Assembly (NCBI GenBank): GCA_016193065.1
Contig: JACPSX010000280.1
Location: 1-21,709, forward strand
From: Candidatus Tectimicrobiota bacterium
GTDB lineage: Bacteria; JACPSX01
DNA length: 21,709 bases
Direction of reading: 5' to 3'
Shown here: in pieces, positions 14,386 to 21,709 of the stretch
How the letters are laid out: each line of letters begins with the position of its first letter
Numbering within the stretch: the stretch's first letter is position 1
Made by a program: the position numbers and the translations under genes
The notes under the pieces: generated by a model
The model's input: only the letters and a program-made list of their open reading frames with translations
What the model was told of the DNA's origin: nothing
Database searches by the model: none

Positions 14386-15065
14386 TGGCCCGTGAAATGG
14401 AACGACTGATTGTTTTCCACGCCGATCGGTGCATCAGTTGCCACTCCTGCGAGATTGCCTGCCAGATGGAGAACGATGCTCCTCCCGGCCTACGCCTGCG
14501 ATGGGTGCAGGACTTTGAAGAGGGGTATTTCCCCGGGGCGAGGATCTATTTCATCTCAGCGGCCTGTTTCCACTGTGACGACCCCTCTTGTGTCGCCGGA
14601 TGTCCGGCCGGAGCGCTGATCCGGCGCAACGACGGCACGGTGGTCCATCTTCGGGACAAATGCATTGGCTGCGGATACTGCATCCAGACTTGCCCTTTCC
14701 ATGTGCCGAAATTCAGCCCATCCCAGCATACCGCGCGCAAATGCAGCTTTTGCACCCAGCGTATCGATCGGGGGCTGGAACCGGCATGCGTGGCCAAGTG
14801 CGCCACGAAAGCTCTCGTTTACTACCCGGATGGGAAGCCTCCCGTTCCTCTCCAGGCCTATGGAACGCCGGAAAAACTCCACATGGTCTACAAGCTGGAT
14901 CGGAACCCGGAAAATTACCAGCTACCGCATCCCGTGCCAGGCAATGAGGTGGCCGCAACTCAGTTGTGGAAGTGGCTGATCGGCTTGATCCCCGGTTTTG
15001 GGGTGGCCCTCTGGTTATTTAAAAATGCCGCAGATTCGAATCAGGACGAGGTTCGCCATGACTGA
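14385..15065 (+). CDS. Four-cluster [4Fe-4S] subunit of the molybdopterin oxidoreductase (PsrB/DmsB type)
   Basis: The product has 226 residues with sixteen cysteines in four groups: C16/19/22/26, C61/64/69/73, C93/96/99/103 and C120/123/135/139, a complete four-cluster set. A hydrophobic helix at about 193-211 (LWKWLIGLIPGFGVALWLF) adds a C-terminal anchor not found in PsrB or DmsB of model organisms but known in HybA. No signal peptide is present, so it would be exported with the Tat-borne catalytic subunit. The ATG overlaps the catalytic gene's TGA by one base (TGATG), and the 3' end overlaps the NrfD gene by eight bases, so the trio is translationally coupled. It passes electrons between the membrane subunit and the molybdenum centre. 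Confidence 0.92.
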   Translation: MAREMERLIVFHADRCISCHSCEIACQMENDAPPGLRLRWVQDFEEGYFPGARIYFISAACFHCDDPSCVAGCPAGALIRRNDGTVVHLRDKCIGCGYCIQTCPFHVPKFSPSQHTARKCSFCTQRIDRGLEPACVAKCATKALVYYPDGKPPVPLQAYGTPEKLHMVYKLDRNPENYQLPHPVPGNEVAATQLWKWLIGLIPGFGVALWLFKNAADSNQDEVRHD

Positions 15066-15948
15066 AGCAACCTGGGGATCGGCAATCGCCTTTGACCTGT
15101 TTCTGGCCGGCCTGAGTGGGGGGTCATTTCTCTTGGCAGCTTTGGCTTCCGACCAGGACGAGATAGGCTGGGAGGCCTGCGGCAGGACATCCTCTCTTCT
15201 AGCCCCGGCAGCCCTGGCCGCCGGTATGGCCATGCTACTCCTGGACCTGGGCCAGAAACACCGGTTCTGGCAGCTCCTGGTGCGCTTCAACCCGGTTTCC
15301 CCCATGTCCATCGGAACCTGGCTTCTTGCGGCTTTCGCCGTTATTTGTGTGGTGTTCGCCCTTTTCTGGCTGCCGGAGGATTGGAGGCGGCGCATTCCTG
15401 TCGTGGGGAAATGGCCTTTCTGGAGCGACCGGACGTGGCGCGGAAGGTTCGGAATCATCGGCGTGCCGTTTGCCGTGGCCGTCACGATTTATACGGCTGT
15501 CCTGTTGTCCGTAACTTCCATACCCCTGTGGCGGAATTATCTGCTGCCGCCCGTTTTCTTCTTTTCCGCCCTGGCCACGGGTTTTTCCGGCGGGGTTCTT
15601 CTGAGCGTTCCCTGGCCAGCGAAAATCCGGACAAAAGATCTTTCCCGCCCGCTGGAATTCATCCGGAAAGTCTTCCGGATCATTCTCCCATCTCTATTGC
15701 TGACCTTGGTGTTCTTCATGGCTCTCGTCCCCGGCAAGGTGGAGGAGAAAAACGTTTTCGGAGCGTTGGTAGGAGGGTGGACGGGAGCGCTGTGGGGGGG
15801 AGGAATCGGTTTAGGGATCGTTTTGCCCTTGATTCTCTGCCTCTCCAGGAAGCGCTGGTCGATTCTCCGTGCCGTCACCATTTTCGCCACAGTCCTGATC
15901 GGAGGACTGATTTTGCGCTGGGTTCTCGTGGTGGCCGGTCAGATGTAA
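15058..15948 (+). CDS. NrfD/PsrC-family membrane subunit
   Basis: The product has 296 residues and about eight hydrophobic spans, beginning with TWGSAIAFDLFLAGLSGGSF, which is typical of NrfD-family N-termini. The length matches PsrC- and PhsC-type subunits that take electrons from or give them to membrane quinones. ATG 15058 lies inside the end of the Fe-S gene and removes an unlikely basic N-terminal extension. It completes a PsrABC-like set with the two genes before it. Confidence 0.88.
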   Translation: MTEATWGSAIAFDLFLAGLSGGSFLLAALASDQDEIGWEACGRTSSLLAPAALAAGMAMLLLDLGQKHRFWQLLVRFNPVSPMSIGTWLLAAFAVICVVFALFWLPEDWRRRIPVVGKWPFWSDRTWRGRFGIIGVPFAVAVTIYTAVLLSVTSIPLWRNYLLPPVFFFSALATGFSGGVLLSVPWPAKIRTKDLSRPLEFIRKVFRIILPSLLLTLVFFMALVPGKVEEKNVFGALVGGWTGALWGGGIGLGIVLPLILCLSRKRWSILRAVTIFATVLIGGLILRWVLVVAGQM

Positions 15949-15981
15949 GCCACGAAGTTCCCGTATGAGGAGGTCAGGTCA

Positions 15982-16302
15982 ATGAAACGGAGTGGAAACC
16001 TCAAAGTAGCAGCGATTGGAATCCTGGCTGTGTTTCTCGCGTTCAGCCTGTTCTCTTCCGCCGCGGCGGAAGAGCGCAAGATCAAGACGCTGGATTTGAA
16101 CAAGGCTACGGTGGAAGAGCTGGCAAAAATCCCGGGCCTCAACAAACAACTGGCTCAGGCCATCGTGAATTACCGCGACGAGACGGGGGACATCCATGCG
16201 CTCACCGAGCTTCTCAAGATCAAAGGCATCAACCGGGATCTTTTGAGAAAAATTCAACCTTACGTGAATCTGGAGTCCGTGGGAGGCGATTGCACATGCT
16301 AG
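15982..16302 (+). CDS. Secreted helix-hairpin-helix protein (ComEA-like)
   Basis: The product has 106 residues. Residues 1-29 are a signal peptide. Residues 38-96 hold two helix-hairpin-helix motifs, NKATVEELAKIPGLNKQLAQ and LLKIKGINRDLLRK, separated by YRDETGDIHAL, exactly as in ComEA and related DNA-binding domains. It ends DCTC, with two cysteines. GAGGAGG precedes the ATG. ComEA binds incoming DNA during transformation, but no comEC or other competence gene is here; such stand-alone proteins are common near respiratory genes and their role is unclear. Long repeat copy 2 begins right after its stop codon. Confidence 0.85.
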   Translation: MKRSGNLKVAAIGILAVFLAFSLFSSAAAEERKIKTLDLNKATVEELAKIPGLNKQLAQAIVNYRDETGDIHALTELLKIKGINRDLLRKIQPYVNLESVGGDCTC

Positions 16303-16303
16303 C

Positions 16304-16437
16304 CCTAATCCGAAAAAAAACAACCTGGTTGATCCGCGCCGTTGGCCCGCAGGACCTGTCGCCGGGTCGCCTCCTCGATCCGCGCTACGTCACCCTGACG
16401 AGGGTCCCACTTTCGCGCGGCTCTGCGGAGGCATCCC
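16304..16437 (+). repeat. Long direct repeat, copy 2 (about 134 bp)
   Basis: Same orientation and nearly the same sequence as 9921-10071, lacking about 18 bases in the middle. It starts one base after the TAG of the helix-hairpin-helix gene and ends 26 bp before the ATG of the next gene. An open frame crosses it, but the repeat is non-coding in copy 1, so translation here is unlikely. Confidence 0.85.
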
Positions 16438-16463
16438 CGACGCCACCCGCGGGCCTCAGCCGG

Positions 16464-19361
16464 ATGACCCCGACAGAGAATTTCGGATTGAGGTTAGTCC
16501 TCTCCCCTTCGCGATGGGTCCTGCGCTTTGCAGTGAATGCGTTTCTGGCAGGCTCTCTGATTTTTCTTGTGTGCCCGGCCACGGCGTCTGCGGCGGCGGA
16601 GACCGTCAGGGGCCTTTCCCCGTCCGAGGATGCAACCTACATTCCCGACCTGGGCGGGCTGCAAAACAAAAAAATGCATAACCATTTCGGGCAGGAGCGG
16701 GATCTGCAGGAATGCGTGGTGCTGCGGGGGTCCAGCGTGAAAGAGGGGAAGGTCTCCATCCCTCCGGGAGGTTTGTTCTATGCTTCCAGCTCGCCGGCAA
16801 CCGCCCGGCCGCTGGTCCGGGACCCTTTTCTCGTCCTTGGTGAGGAGGCCTACCTCGTAAAGCTCACCGTTGATAGAGCAGTCAAGACCGATTTCAAGGT
16901 CGACGTGCGTCAAAAGGCCCTCCTGGATCCCTCCGGGTATCGCCTCTGGTATGAATACGCCACCGATCATTACGGGAAACCCTACGGGGAATTCGCCCTC
17001 ATCTCCCCATCCGGCGGCTGGCCCGTGGAAATGCCGATCTCCACGTCCTTTCCGGGGCCCATGAAGGCTCTGGAAACGAAAAGACCCGCCGGCATCACCC
17101 CGCAGTCCAGAGATTTCTATCTCTCGGATACCTATCTGTACGGCGCCACAACGCTGACCGCCAAGAAAGTCGACGAGAAGCAGGCTCTCTTCTCCCGGAT
17201 CGAATATCCGGTGATCAAAGAAGCGGTCTTCTCCCTGGACCGCCCCTCGATCCTCAAAGTCCGCCAGGGGACCTTTCGCTGGTATTGGGGCAAAAGGATC
17301 TACGCGTTCCGAGAAGCGGAAGGAATCCGGGTCGAGGTGCGCAACTGGACCGGGAAAAAAATCCTGGCCCAAAAAATGATCCCACCCGCCACTTCCCAGC
17401 AATACAAGGTCCTTCAGCAAGACGATCTGAGCCTCACCCTGGACGATCTGCACATCGAAATCGTGGTGGATCCTTCCTGGTACAAGGGGTCGGACTATGC
17501 TCCATGGGTGACCGGTGTCCCCTATGACTGGAAGCAGGGAACCGTATCCTTCCGGATCTACGATGACCTGGTTCGCCTGGAGGACGGCCAACCCTGGCCC
17601 AACGATCCCCGCTACCTCGTCCGCCTGGAAGCCGACCTGATGAGCGGGTTTCTCAAGAGAATCACCCTGGAGAATCAGGAAGCGATCATCCTGGATAAGG
17701 ATCACCCGACCTACGCCGGCCCGGTGAAATACTCCGAGATCTGGGACCGGAGATTCTTCAACCTGGTCCTTGGCAAGATTGACAAGGATGTGGTGAAGAA
17801 CTACTACCTTCGCGACTCCATGCTTCGCCGCACCGATAATTTGATTCTCTGGCCCGAAGGCCGCACAAACGTGGACTTTTTCATCGGGAAGAGCGAGCTG
17901 GTCGTCTCCGTGATGGAGGATACCTTCCTGATGCGGCTCGCGGATCCAACCTACGGGGTCCCCGTCGTCCCCTCGAAGTTCGCCTCTTATCCCCCTGTCA
18001 TTCCGACGGCCCGTTGGTTCGCGCCGGACCCCACCTGCGCCTTTGTCCCCAAGATGAAAGGTCTGGTGCGCAAGTTCGTAAGGAACCGGAAGGGGGAGAG
18101 GCTGACGGCCGCCGAGGCCATCGTGATCCGCGGCAGCTACGTCGATTATCGGAAAGGGAAGATCATCATCCCTCCCGCCGGGCTGTACTACTCCTCGCGA
18201 AACAACCGCAACGTCCGCCCCCTGGCCGGAGAGTCCTTTTACCTCCTGGGGAAGCAAATCTATCTGCTGAACAACAAGAGCTATCTCGTGGTCAGAAAGG
18301 ATTTCAGGATCGACAAGTGGGATCAGTTTCCCATGGGGGACGGAAACCTCCTCTTCTGGCAGGACCTTCCCCTGGGAGACGGCACCAAGGCTTTGCGATA
18401 CACGGACTCGGGATTCCTCTGGGATCGCCCGTTGGCTCTGTTGCGCGTCACCAAGTACTCGGGGAATACCTGGGGGGCCAATCTGTTGATGGCGCCGGGT
18501 CTGAAGAGCTATCCGGACCACTCCAGCGACCGCTCCGAGCCGAAGAACTCGGCCGAGCCCTTCCATTACTCCATGCCCCCGTTTGCCGCCGAGGGTGCGA
18601 CCTATCTGATTCCGCGCTGGGTCACACCGAACATGGTGGAAGTGGCGGACATGGGGACGCCGGGGATGGATTGGATTCTCGTATCCTACCAGGAAGCCGA
18701 GAAAAAAACGGTATCCGTGGGGGGCAGTTTCGCCTTTGCAGACTTCCAGCTCCATCTACGCAAGATGGATCCGGGAGGCAAGACCATCCATTTTGCCGTC
18801 CTGGACACATCCGGTGTTCTTTTGGACACGAAAGTTCTGGGCCCCATCACAGGCGAGGTCTACGCCACCCTGCCCCAGTACGGCCCTTCCCGGGAGAAGG
18901 TCATGTTCCAGTTCCAGAACATCCACCTGGAGATCGAGGTCCCGGTGAATTTCCAGGCCGGCAAAGCGACCGTGTATGTGACCGGGGGCGTGATGAAGCT
19001 CGAGCGCGATAAGCCCTGGCCCGGGGACAAACGATTCGTCATGCGGCCGGATGTCTGCGGCCACTGCTACATGCTCAACGAATTCATCCTCGATAATCCG
19101 GAGCCCATCGTTCTCGACGCCGAAAATCCCGTCTACGAGGGGCCCGAAGGATATTTCAAGATCGTGGTCGATGATTTCGACGGGGAAGCGATCAATGCCT
19201 GGCACATCGAGGACAGCGAGGGGAGGAAAACTCCCAATCTGGCCGAGTACCCCCGCAACAACCTGGATGTCATGGTGGGAGTCAATGGGACGACGGAGAG
19301 CTTTCTCCGGAAAACCCTGCTGGAGCGCCTGTCTTACAGGGAGAAGTGGCGCTTGAAGTAA
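16464..19361 (+). CDS. Large secreted protein built of two related halves, function unknown
   Basis: The product has 965 residues. The N-terminal hydrophobic stretch (about 18-45, ending TASAAAET) is a signal peptide. Residues about 84-475 and 552-941 are similar. Paired segments include VSIPPGGLFYASS/IIIPPAGLYYSSR, ARPLVRDPFLVLGEEAYLV/VRPLAGESFYLLGKQIYLL, LHIEIVVD/IHLEIEVP, LEDGQPWPNDPRYLV/LERDKPWPGDKRFVM and AIILDKDHPTYAGP/PIVLDAENPVYEGP. The pattern is beta-rich. The second half alone carries CGHC (865-868). I recognise no family; it may be a periplasmic or surface binding protein. The ATG at 16464 is chosen because the upstream frame lies in a repeat; its ribosome binding site is weak, and TTG or GTG starts a little further in are possible. 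Confidence 0.75.
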   Translation: MTPTENFGLRLVLSPSRWVLRFAVNAFLAGSLIFLVCPATASAAAETVRGLSPSEDATYIPDLGGLQNKKMHNHFGQERDLQECVVLRGSSVKEGKVSIPPGGLFYASSSPATARPLVRDPFLVLGEEAYLVKLTVDRAVKTDFKVDVRQKALLDPSGYRLWYEYATDHYGKPYGEFALISPSGGWPVEMPISTSFPGPMKALETKRPAGITPQSRDFYLSDTYLYGATTLTAKKVDEKQALFSRIEYPVIKEAVFSLDRPSILKVRQGTFRWYWGKRIYAFREAEGIRVEVRNWTGKKILAQKMIPPATSQQYKVLQQDDLSLTLDDLHIEIVVDPSWYKGSDYAPWVTGVPYDWKQGTVSFRIYDDLVRLEDGQPWPNDPRYLVRLEADLMSGFLKRITLENQEAIILDKDHPTYAGPVKYSEIWDRRFFNLVLGKIDKDVVKNYYLRDSMLRRTDNLILWPEGRTNVDFFIGKSELVVSVMEDTFLMRLADPTYGVPVVPSKFASYPPVIPTARWFAPDPTCAFVPKMKGLVRKFVRNRKGERLTAAEAIVIRGSYVDYRKGKIIIPPAGLYYSSRNNRNVRPLAGESFYLLGKQIYLLNNKSYLVVRKDFRIDKWDQFPMGDGNLLFWQDLPLGDGTKALRYTDSGFLWDRPLALLRVTKYSGNTWGANLLMAPGLKSYPDHSSDRSEPKNSAEPFHYSMPPFAAEGATYLIPRWVTPNMVEVADMGTPGMDWILVSYQEAEKKTVSVGGSFAFADFQLHLRKMDPGGKTIHFAVLDTSGVLLDTKVLGPITGEVYATLPQYGPSREKVMFQFQNIHLEIEVPVNFQAGKATVYVTGGVMKLERDKPWPGDKRFVMRPDVCGHCYMLNEFILDNPEPIVLDAENPVYEGPEGYFKIVVDDFDGEAINAWHIEDSEGRKTPNLAEYPRNNLDVMVGVNGTTESFLRKTLLERLSYREKWRLK

Positions 19362-19387
19362 CCCATTGCCGAAGGGGAATTCGCCTT

Positions 19388-20557
19388 ATGGAACTGGCCG
19401 TGGAAAAAGAACCCATTCCGGAACAGGCCGCGCCCCGGGGAAGATCCATCTGGAGGGCGCTCCCCAGCTTTCGGGAAGCGCGCCCGGGCCTTCTGGCCAT
19501 GCTCGTCATCGCCCTCTTCTGCGAGCTGCCGGGAATTCCCTGGCCCTTCACCATCCACGCTCTGTTGAAATACATCGATGAGGTCCTGCCTCCGATTTAC
19601 GGGAAAGGGCTTTTCGTAGACCTTCTCCACTTCAACTATGTGCTGATTGCTTTGGTCGCGGGGATCGTGATTCGAAACGTCATCGGGGTTCCCAGGAGCT
19701 GGGAGCCCGGCTTGAGCTACAGCTCCGTGTTCATGAACACCGCCATCGTGATGCTGGGCTCCCAGTATCTGCTCCGGGATCTGGTGCGCATCGGAACCGT
19801 GGCGGTGGCGCTCATGGTCGTCTTTGTTTTCGGGGCCGCGGCTCTGGTGATTTTCCTGGGCCGCCTCTTCAGGGTAAACGACGCCCTCACGGGGGTCCTG
19901 GCGGCCGGATTTTCCTCCTGCGGAGTCTCCGCCTCCGTAGCCGCCGCGCCCATCGTGGGCGCCAGGAGCGAAGAGGTGACCTACTCCATCGCCACCATTC
20001 TCTCTTTCGGTCTCCTGTGCCTGTTCACCCTTCCCTACATCGGCAGAGCCCTGGGGATGGAGGATTTCGCCTACGGCATCTGGTCCGCCGTGGGGATTTT
20101 AAACTCCGCCCAGGTCATCGCTTCAGGCTTCATGTACAGCTTTGACGCGGGCAAAGTGGCGGGTTTCGTCAACATCGCCCGGGTCGTCCTGATCCCCGCC
20201 GCCGTCCTGTTCATCGGCATCCTGATCCTCTCCCGGCAGGTTACCCAGGCGAAGATCAACAAGATGCAGGTAATCCGGGAGAAGTTTCCGGTGTTCGTCT
20301 TCGGATTTTTTGCTCTCTGGCTGGCCCGCTGCCTGGGCATGTTCCCCCGCCCCGCCGTGGAAGCGATGAGCAGCGTCATGACCTGGTTCTTCACCCTCTC
20401 CTTCGTCGGGCTGGGGCTCCAGACCAAGCTCGGGGATCTGCGGAAAGCAGGCCTTCACGGAGTCATGATCGGCTACTTGGCCGGAGTGGTCAAAATCCTG
20501 CTTTCCCTGGCCGCCATCATGCTCCTGCTGAAGCTCGGGATGCTGCGAAGAGGTTGA
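19388..20557 (+). CDS. yeiH: YeiH-family transporter (putative sulfate exporter)
   Basis: The product has 389 residues and about ten membrane spans after a polar N-terminus of about 35 residues. Family hallmarks are visible: DALTGVLAAGFSSCGVSAS, SEEVTYSIATILSFG and FVGLGLQTKLGDLRKAG. YeiH proteins (UPF0324) are annotated as putative sulfate exporters; the true substrate is poorly established. ATG 19388 follows AGGGG; the longer frame overlaps the previous gene's end. It is followed by a small membrane peptide and a UspA-like gene with almost no gaps. Its position beside a Psr-like reductase and an arylsulfotransferase suggests export of a sulfur oxyanion, which is inference. Confidence 0.85.
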   Translation: MELAVEKEPIPEQAAPRGRSIWRALPSFREARPGLLAMLVIALFCELPGIPWPFTIHALLKYIDEVLPPIYGKGLFVDLLHFNYVLIALVAGIVIRNVIGVPRSWEPGLSYSSVFMNTAIVMLGSQYLLRDLVRIGTVAVALMVVFVFGAAALVIFLGRLFRVNDALTGVLAAGFSSCGVSASVAAAPIVGARSEEVTYSIATILSFGLLCLFTLPYIGRALGMEDFAYGIWSAVGILNSAQVIASGFMYSFDAGKVAGFVNIARVVLIPAAVLFIGILILSRQVTQAKINKMQVIREKFPVFVFGFFALWLARCLGMFPRPAVEAMSSVMTWFFTLSFVGLGLQTKLGDLRKAGLHGVMIGYLAGVVKILLSLAAIMLLLKLGMLRRG

Positions 20558-20560
20558 GAG

Positions 20561-20731
20561 ATGGCTGAAACGAACGAACAAGAAACGGGTACGGTCCAGG
20601 ACCTGAAAGCCGTCGAAGCCGACGCCATCGCCAAGTTCCAGCGGCACCGCGTGGACGACTACGTGGCCATCCTCTTAGGAGTGGGATCAGCTCTGATTCT
20701 GTGGCTGTTCCAGCTCATGGGTTTTTACTGA
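20561..20731 (+). CDS. 56-residue single-span membrane protein next to YeiH
   Basis: ATG at 20561 lies three bases after the YeiH stop codon. The 56-residue product has a polar, acidic N-terminal half (AETNEQETGTVQDLKAVEAD), then FQRHRVDDYVAILLGVGSAL and one hydrophobic helix ending LFQLMGFY. The tight spacing between YeiH and the UspA-like gene (one base between its TGA and the next ATG) supports it as a real gene. It is probably a small partner of the transporter; I recognise no family name. Confidence 0.65.
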   Translation: MAETNEQETGTVQDLKAVEADAIAKFQRHRVDDYVAILLGVGSALILWLFQLMGFY

Positions 20732-20732
20732 A

Positions 20733-21275
20733 ATGAACTCTCGCATCCTCGTCGTGGTGAACTTGAACTTGGAAGATTCCTTTCTGGAGGCCGTTCTGGA
20801 TTGGGCCCGGAAATCCGCCGGCAGCGTCATGGTGCTGCAGATCTTGACTTCCGACCTTTACCACTACGGGCATAACGACCTCCTGGCCGGCGGTCGCGCC
20901 AAGGCCGACTTCTTGCTCCACATCCGCCGGGAGGTCCTGGAAAAGGGGGAATCCCAGGCGGCCAGACTCCTGGCGGGAGCGAGAACCCGGGGGATTCAGA
21001 TCCGTCTCATCCCCGTCGAGACCGAGAACCCGGCCGCGGCGGTCATCGCCGAGGCCAAGAGAGGCTATGACCTCGTTGTCGTTCCGAAAGAACCCAGGAG
21101 GCTATTGCCCCTCTTCCAGAAGTCATTGTTCCACGAGATTCGCGGGAAGGTGGACTGTGAGGTCACGGAAATGGACAATCCGCCCTCCCTAAAAGAGCGC
21201 AGATCTCCACAGAATCTTATCATCAGCGAAAGGAGGGAAAGGAGGGATGTGTATGGTGACCTGAAGAAAAAATGA
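20733..21275 (+). CDS. UspA-like universal stress domain protein
   Basis: The product has 180 residues. It shows the alternating strand-helix pattern of the HUP fold: ILVVVNLNLEDSFLEAVLDWA at the start, VMVLQILTSD, then ARLLAGARTRGIQIRLIPVE and VIAEAKRGYDLVVVPKE. The glycine-rich ATP-binding loop of ATP-binding Usp proteins (GxxGxxG) is not apparent, so it is probably of the non-ATP-binding kind. The last 35 residues are a basic, charged tail. It is cytoplasmic and coupled to the small membrane protein and YeiH, so a role in regulating the transporter is plausible but unproven. Confidence 0.65.
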   Translation: MNSRILVVVNLNLEDSFLEAVLDWARKSAGSVMVLQILTSDLYHYGHNDLLAGGRAKADFLLHIRREVLEKGESQAARLLAGARTRGIQIRLIPVETENPAAAVIAEAKRGYDLVVVPKEPRRLLPLFQKSLFHEIRGKVDCEVTEMDNPPSLKERRSPQNLIISERRERRDVYGDLKKK

Positions 21276-21314
21276 AAGCTGGGGTTGGGGGGCATTAGAC
21301 ACGGAGGTAAGGAG

Positions 21315-21709
21315 ATGAAAAGATCAAATCGATTTCTGCTTATAGTCCTTGTGGCTATGGCAATTCCATTGATCTTCTCCGCTGCGGCTTTTGGGTGGCC
21401 CTCGGTCTACCCGACGGGGACCACCATCCACAATCCGGAGAAGGCGTTCAACGGCTACACGTTGATCGCTCCCCTGGACGCGGGCAAGCCCACGGATGAG
21501 TTCTACGCCAACCCCGGAACCGCGTATCTGCTCGACATGAACGGAAACGTGGTCCATCAGTGGAAGCTCCCCTTCCCGCCGGGGCTGCACGCCAGGCTGC
21601 TGCCGAACGGGAACCTCTTGTTCGCCGGCAGGAGCGGCAAGGTGGATCCTCCCGATCGGCCCGGCGTGGGTAAGTACCCCATGGGCGGCGCCGCCGGGTG
21701 GCTCATCGA
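21315..21709 (+). CDS. Secreted arylsulfotransferase (ASST) family protein, 3' end outside the window
   Basis: Only the first 131 residues are in the window. Residues 1-28 form a signal peptide (KRSNRFLLIVLVAMAIPLIF ending AAAFG). Then come segments typical of the ASST family: GTTIHNPEKAFNGYTLIAP, GTAYLLDMNGNVVHQWKLPF and HARLLPNGNLLFAG, the first blades of the beta-propeller. ASST enzymes move a sulfuryl group from aryl sulfates to phenols in the periplasm through a catalytic histidine, which would lie beyond this window. GGAGGTAAGGAG precedes the ATG. Many ASST-like proteins in environmental bacteria have no proven substrate. Confidence 0.75.
   Translation, partial: MKRSNRFLLIVLVAMAIPLIFSAAAFGWPSVYPTGTTIHNPEKAFNGYTLIAPLDAGKPTDEFYANPGTAYLLDMNGNVVHQWKLPFPPGLHARLLPNGNLLFAGRSGKVDPPDRPGVGKYPMGGAAGWLI

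Noticed and set aside
16290-16463. N-terminal extension of the large secreted protein starting at 16290
   Set aside because: It would overlap the end of the helix-hairpin-helix gene and translate a repeat that is non-coding at 9921-10071, and it would bury the signal peptide.
16494-18755. 753-codon minus-strand open frame
   Set aside because: It is antisense to the duplicated secreted protein, whose signal peptide and internal repeat support the plus strand.

Overview
The window looks like a chromosomal stretch from a GC-rich (roughly 60%), Gram-negative bacterium with anaerobic or respiratory metabolism. It is dense in c-type heme motifs, 4Fe-4S subunits, NrfD-type membrane proteins, Tat signals and sigma-54 control. 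This resembles the former Deltaproteobacteria (Desulfobacterota) or a neighbouring phylum such as NC10 or Nitrospirota. No rRNA or other marker is present to settle the taxonomy.

Layout. Positions 1-586 hold no gene I can support. Positions 587-5099 form a minus-strand operon read from right to left: a 74-residue four-cysteine protein, a membrane-anchored GcvH-like protein, a small membrane protein, a second GcvH-like protein, a four-cluster Fe-S protein (HybA/PsrB type), a HybB/NrfD-family membrane protein, a triheme c7-type cytochrome and a 34-residue membrane peptide. A canonical sigma-54 promoter (GG-N10-GC) lies 42-57 bp before the first start codon. After a roughly 500-bp intergenic region the plus strand carries an SRPBCC protein, a hairpin-rich spacer, a histidine kinase with a CXXCH heme c motif in its periplasmic domain, and an NtrC-family sigma-54 activator. 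Right after the activator gene come paired upstream sites (a 16-bp perfect palindrome and a 17-bp direct repeat spaced 31 bp, about three helical turns) and a second sigma-54 promoter at 9451-9466.

That second promoter faces a long plus-strand gene series. It encodes a secreted Lys/Glu-rich protein, a Tat-exported alkaline-phosphatase-superfamily enzyme, a Tat-exported molybdopterin oxidoreductase with Fe-S and NrfD partners (PsrABC/PhsABC type), a secreted helix-hairpin-helix protein, a 965-residue secreted protein made of two related halves, a YeiH-family transporter (putative sulfate exporter), a 56-residue membrane peptide, a UspA-like protein, and the start of a secreted arylsulfotransferase that runs off the window. 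Two copies of a roughly 130-150 bp repeat in direct orientation enclose the block from the phosphatase gene to the helix-hairpin-helix gene.

Interpretation (inference): a redox-sensing heme kinase and its sigma-54 activator sit between two sigma-54 promoters and may control two membrane and periplasmic electron-transfer modules. One is a hydrogenase-free Hyb-like complex with two GcvH-like proteins that lack the canonical lipoyl lysine. The other is a sulfur-oxyanion-flavoured set (Psr-like reductase, YeiH, arylsulfotransferase, phosphatase). The combination is the best candidate here for an undescribed system; substrates cannot be read from the sequence.
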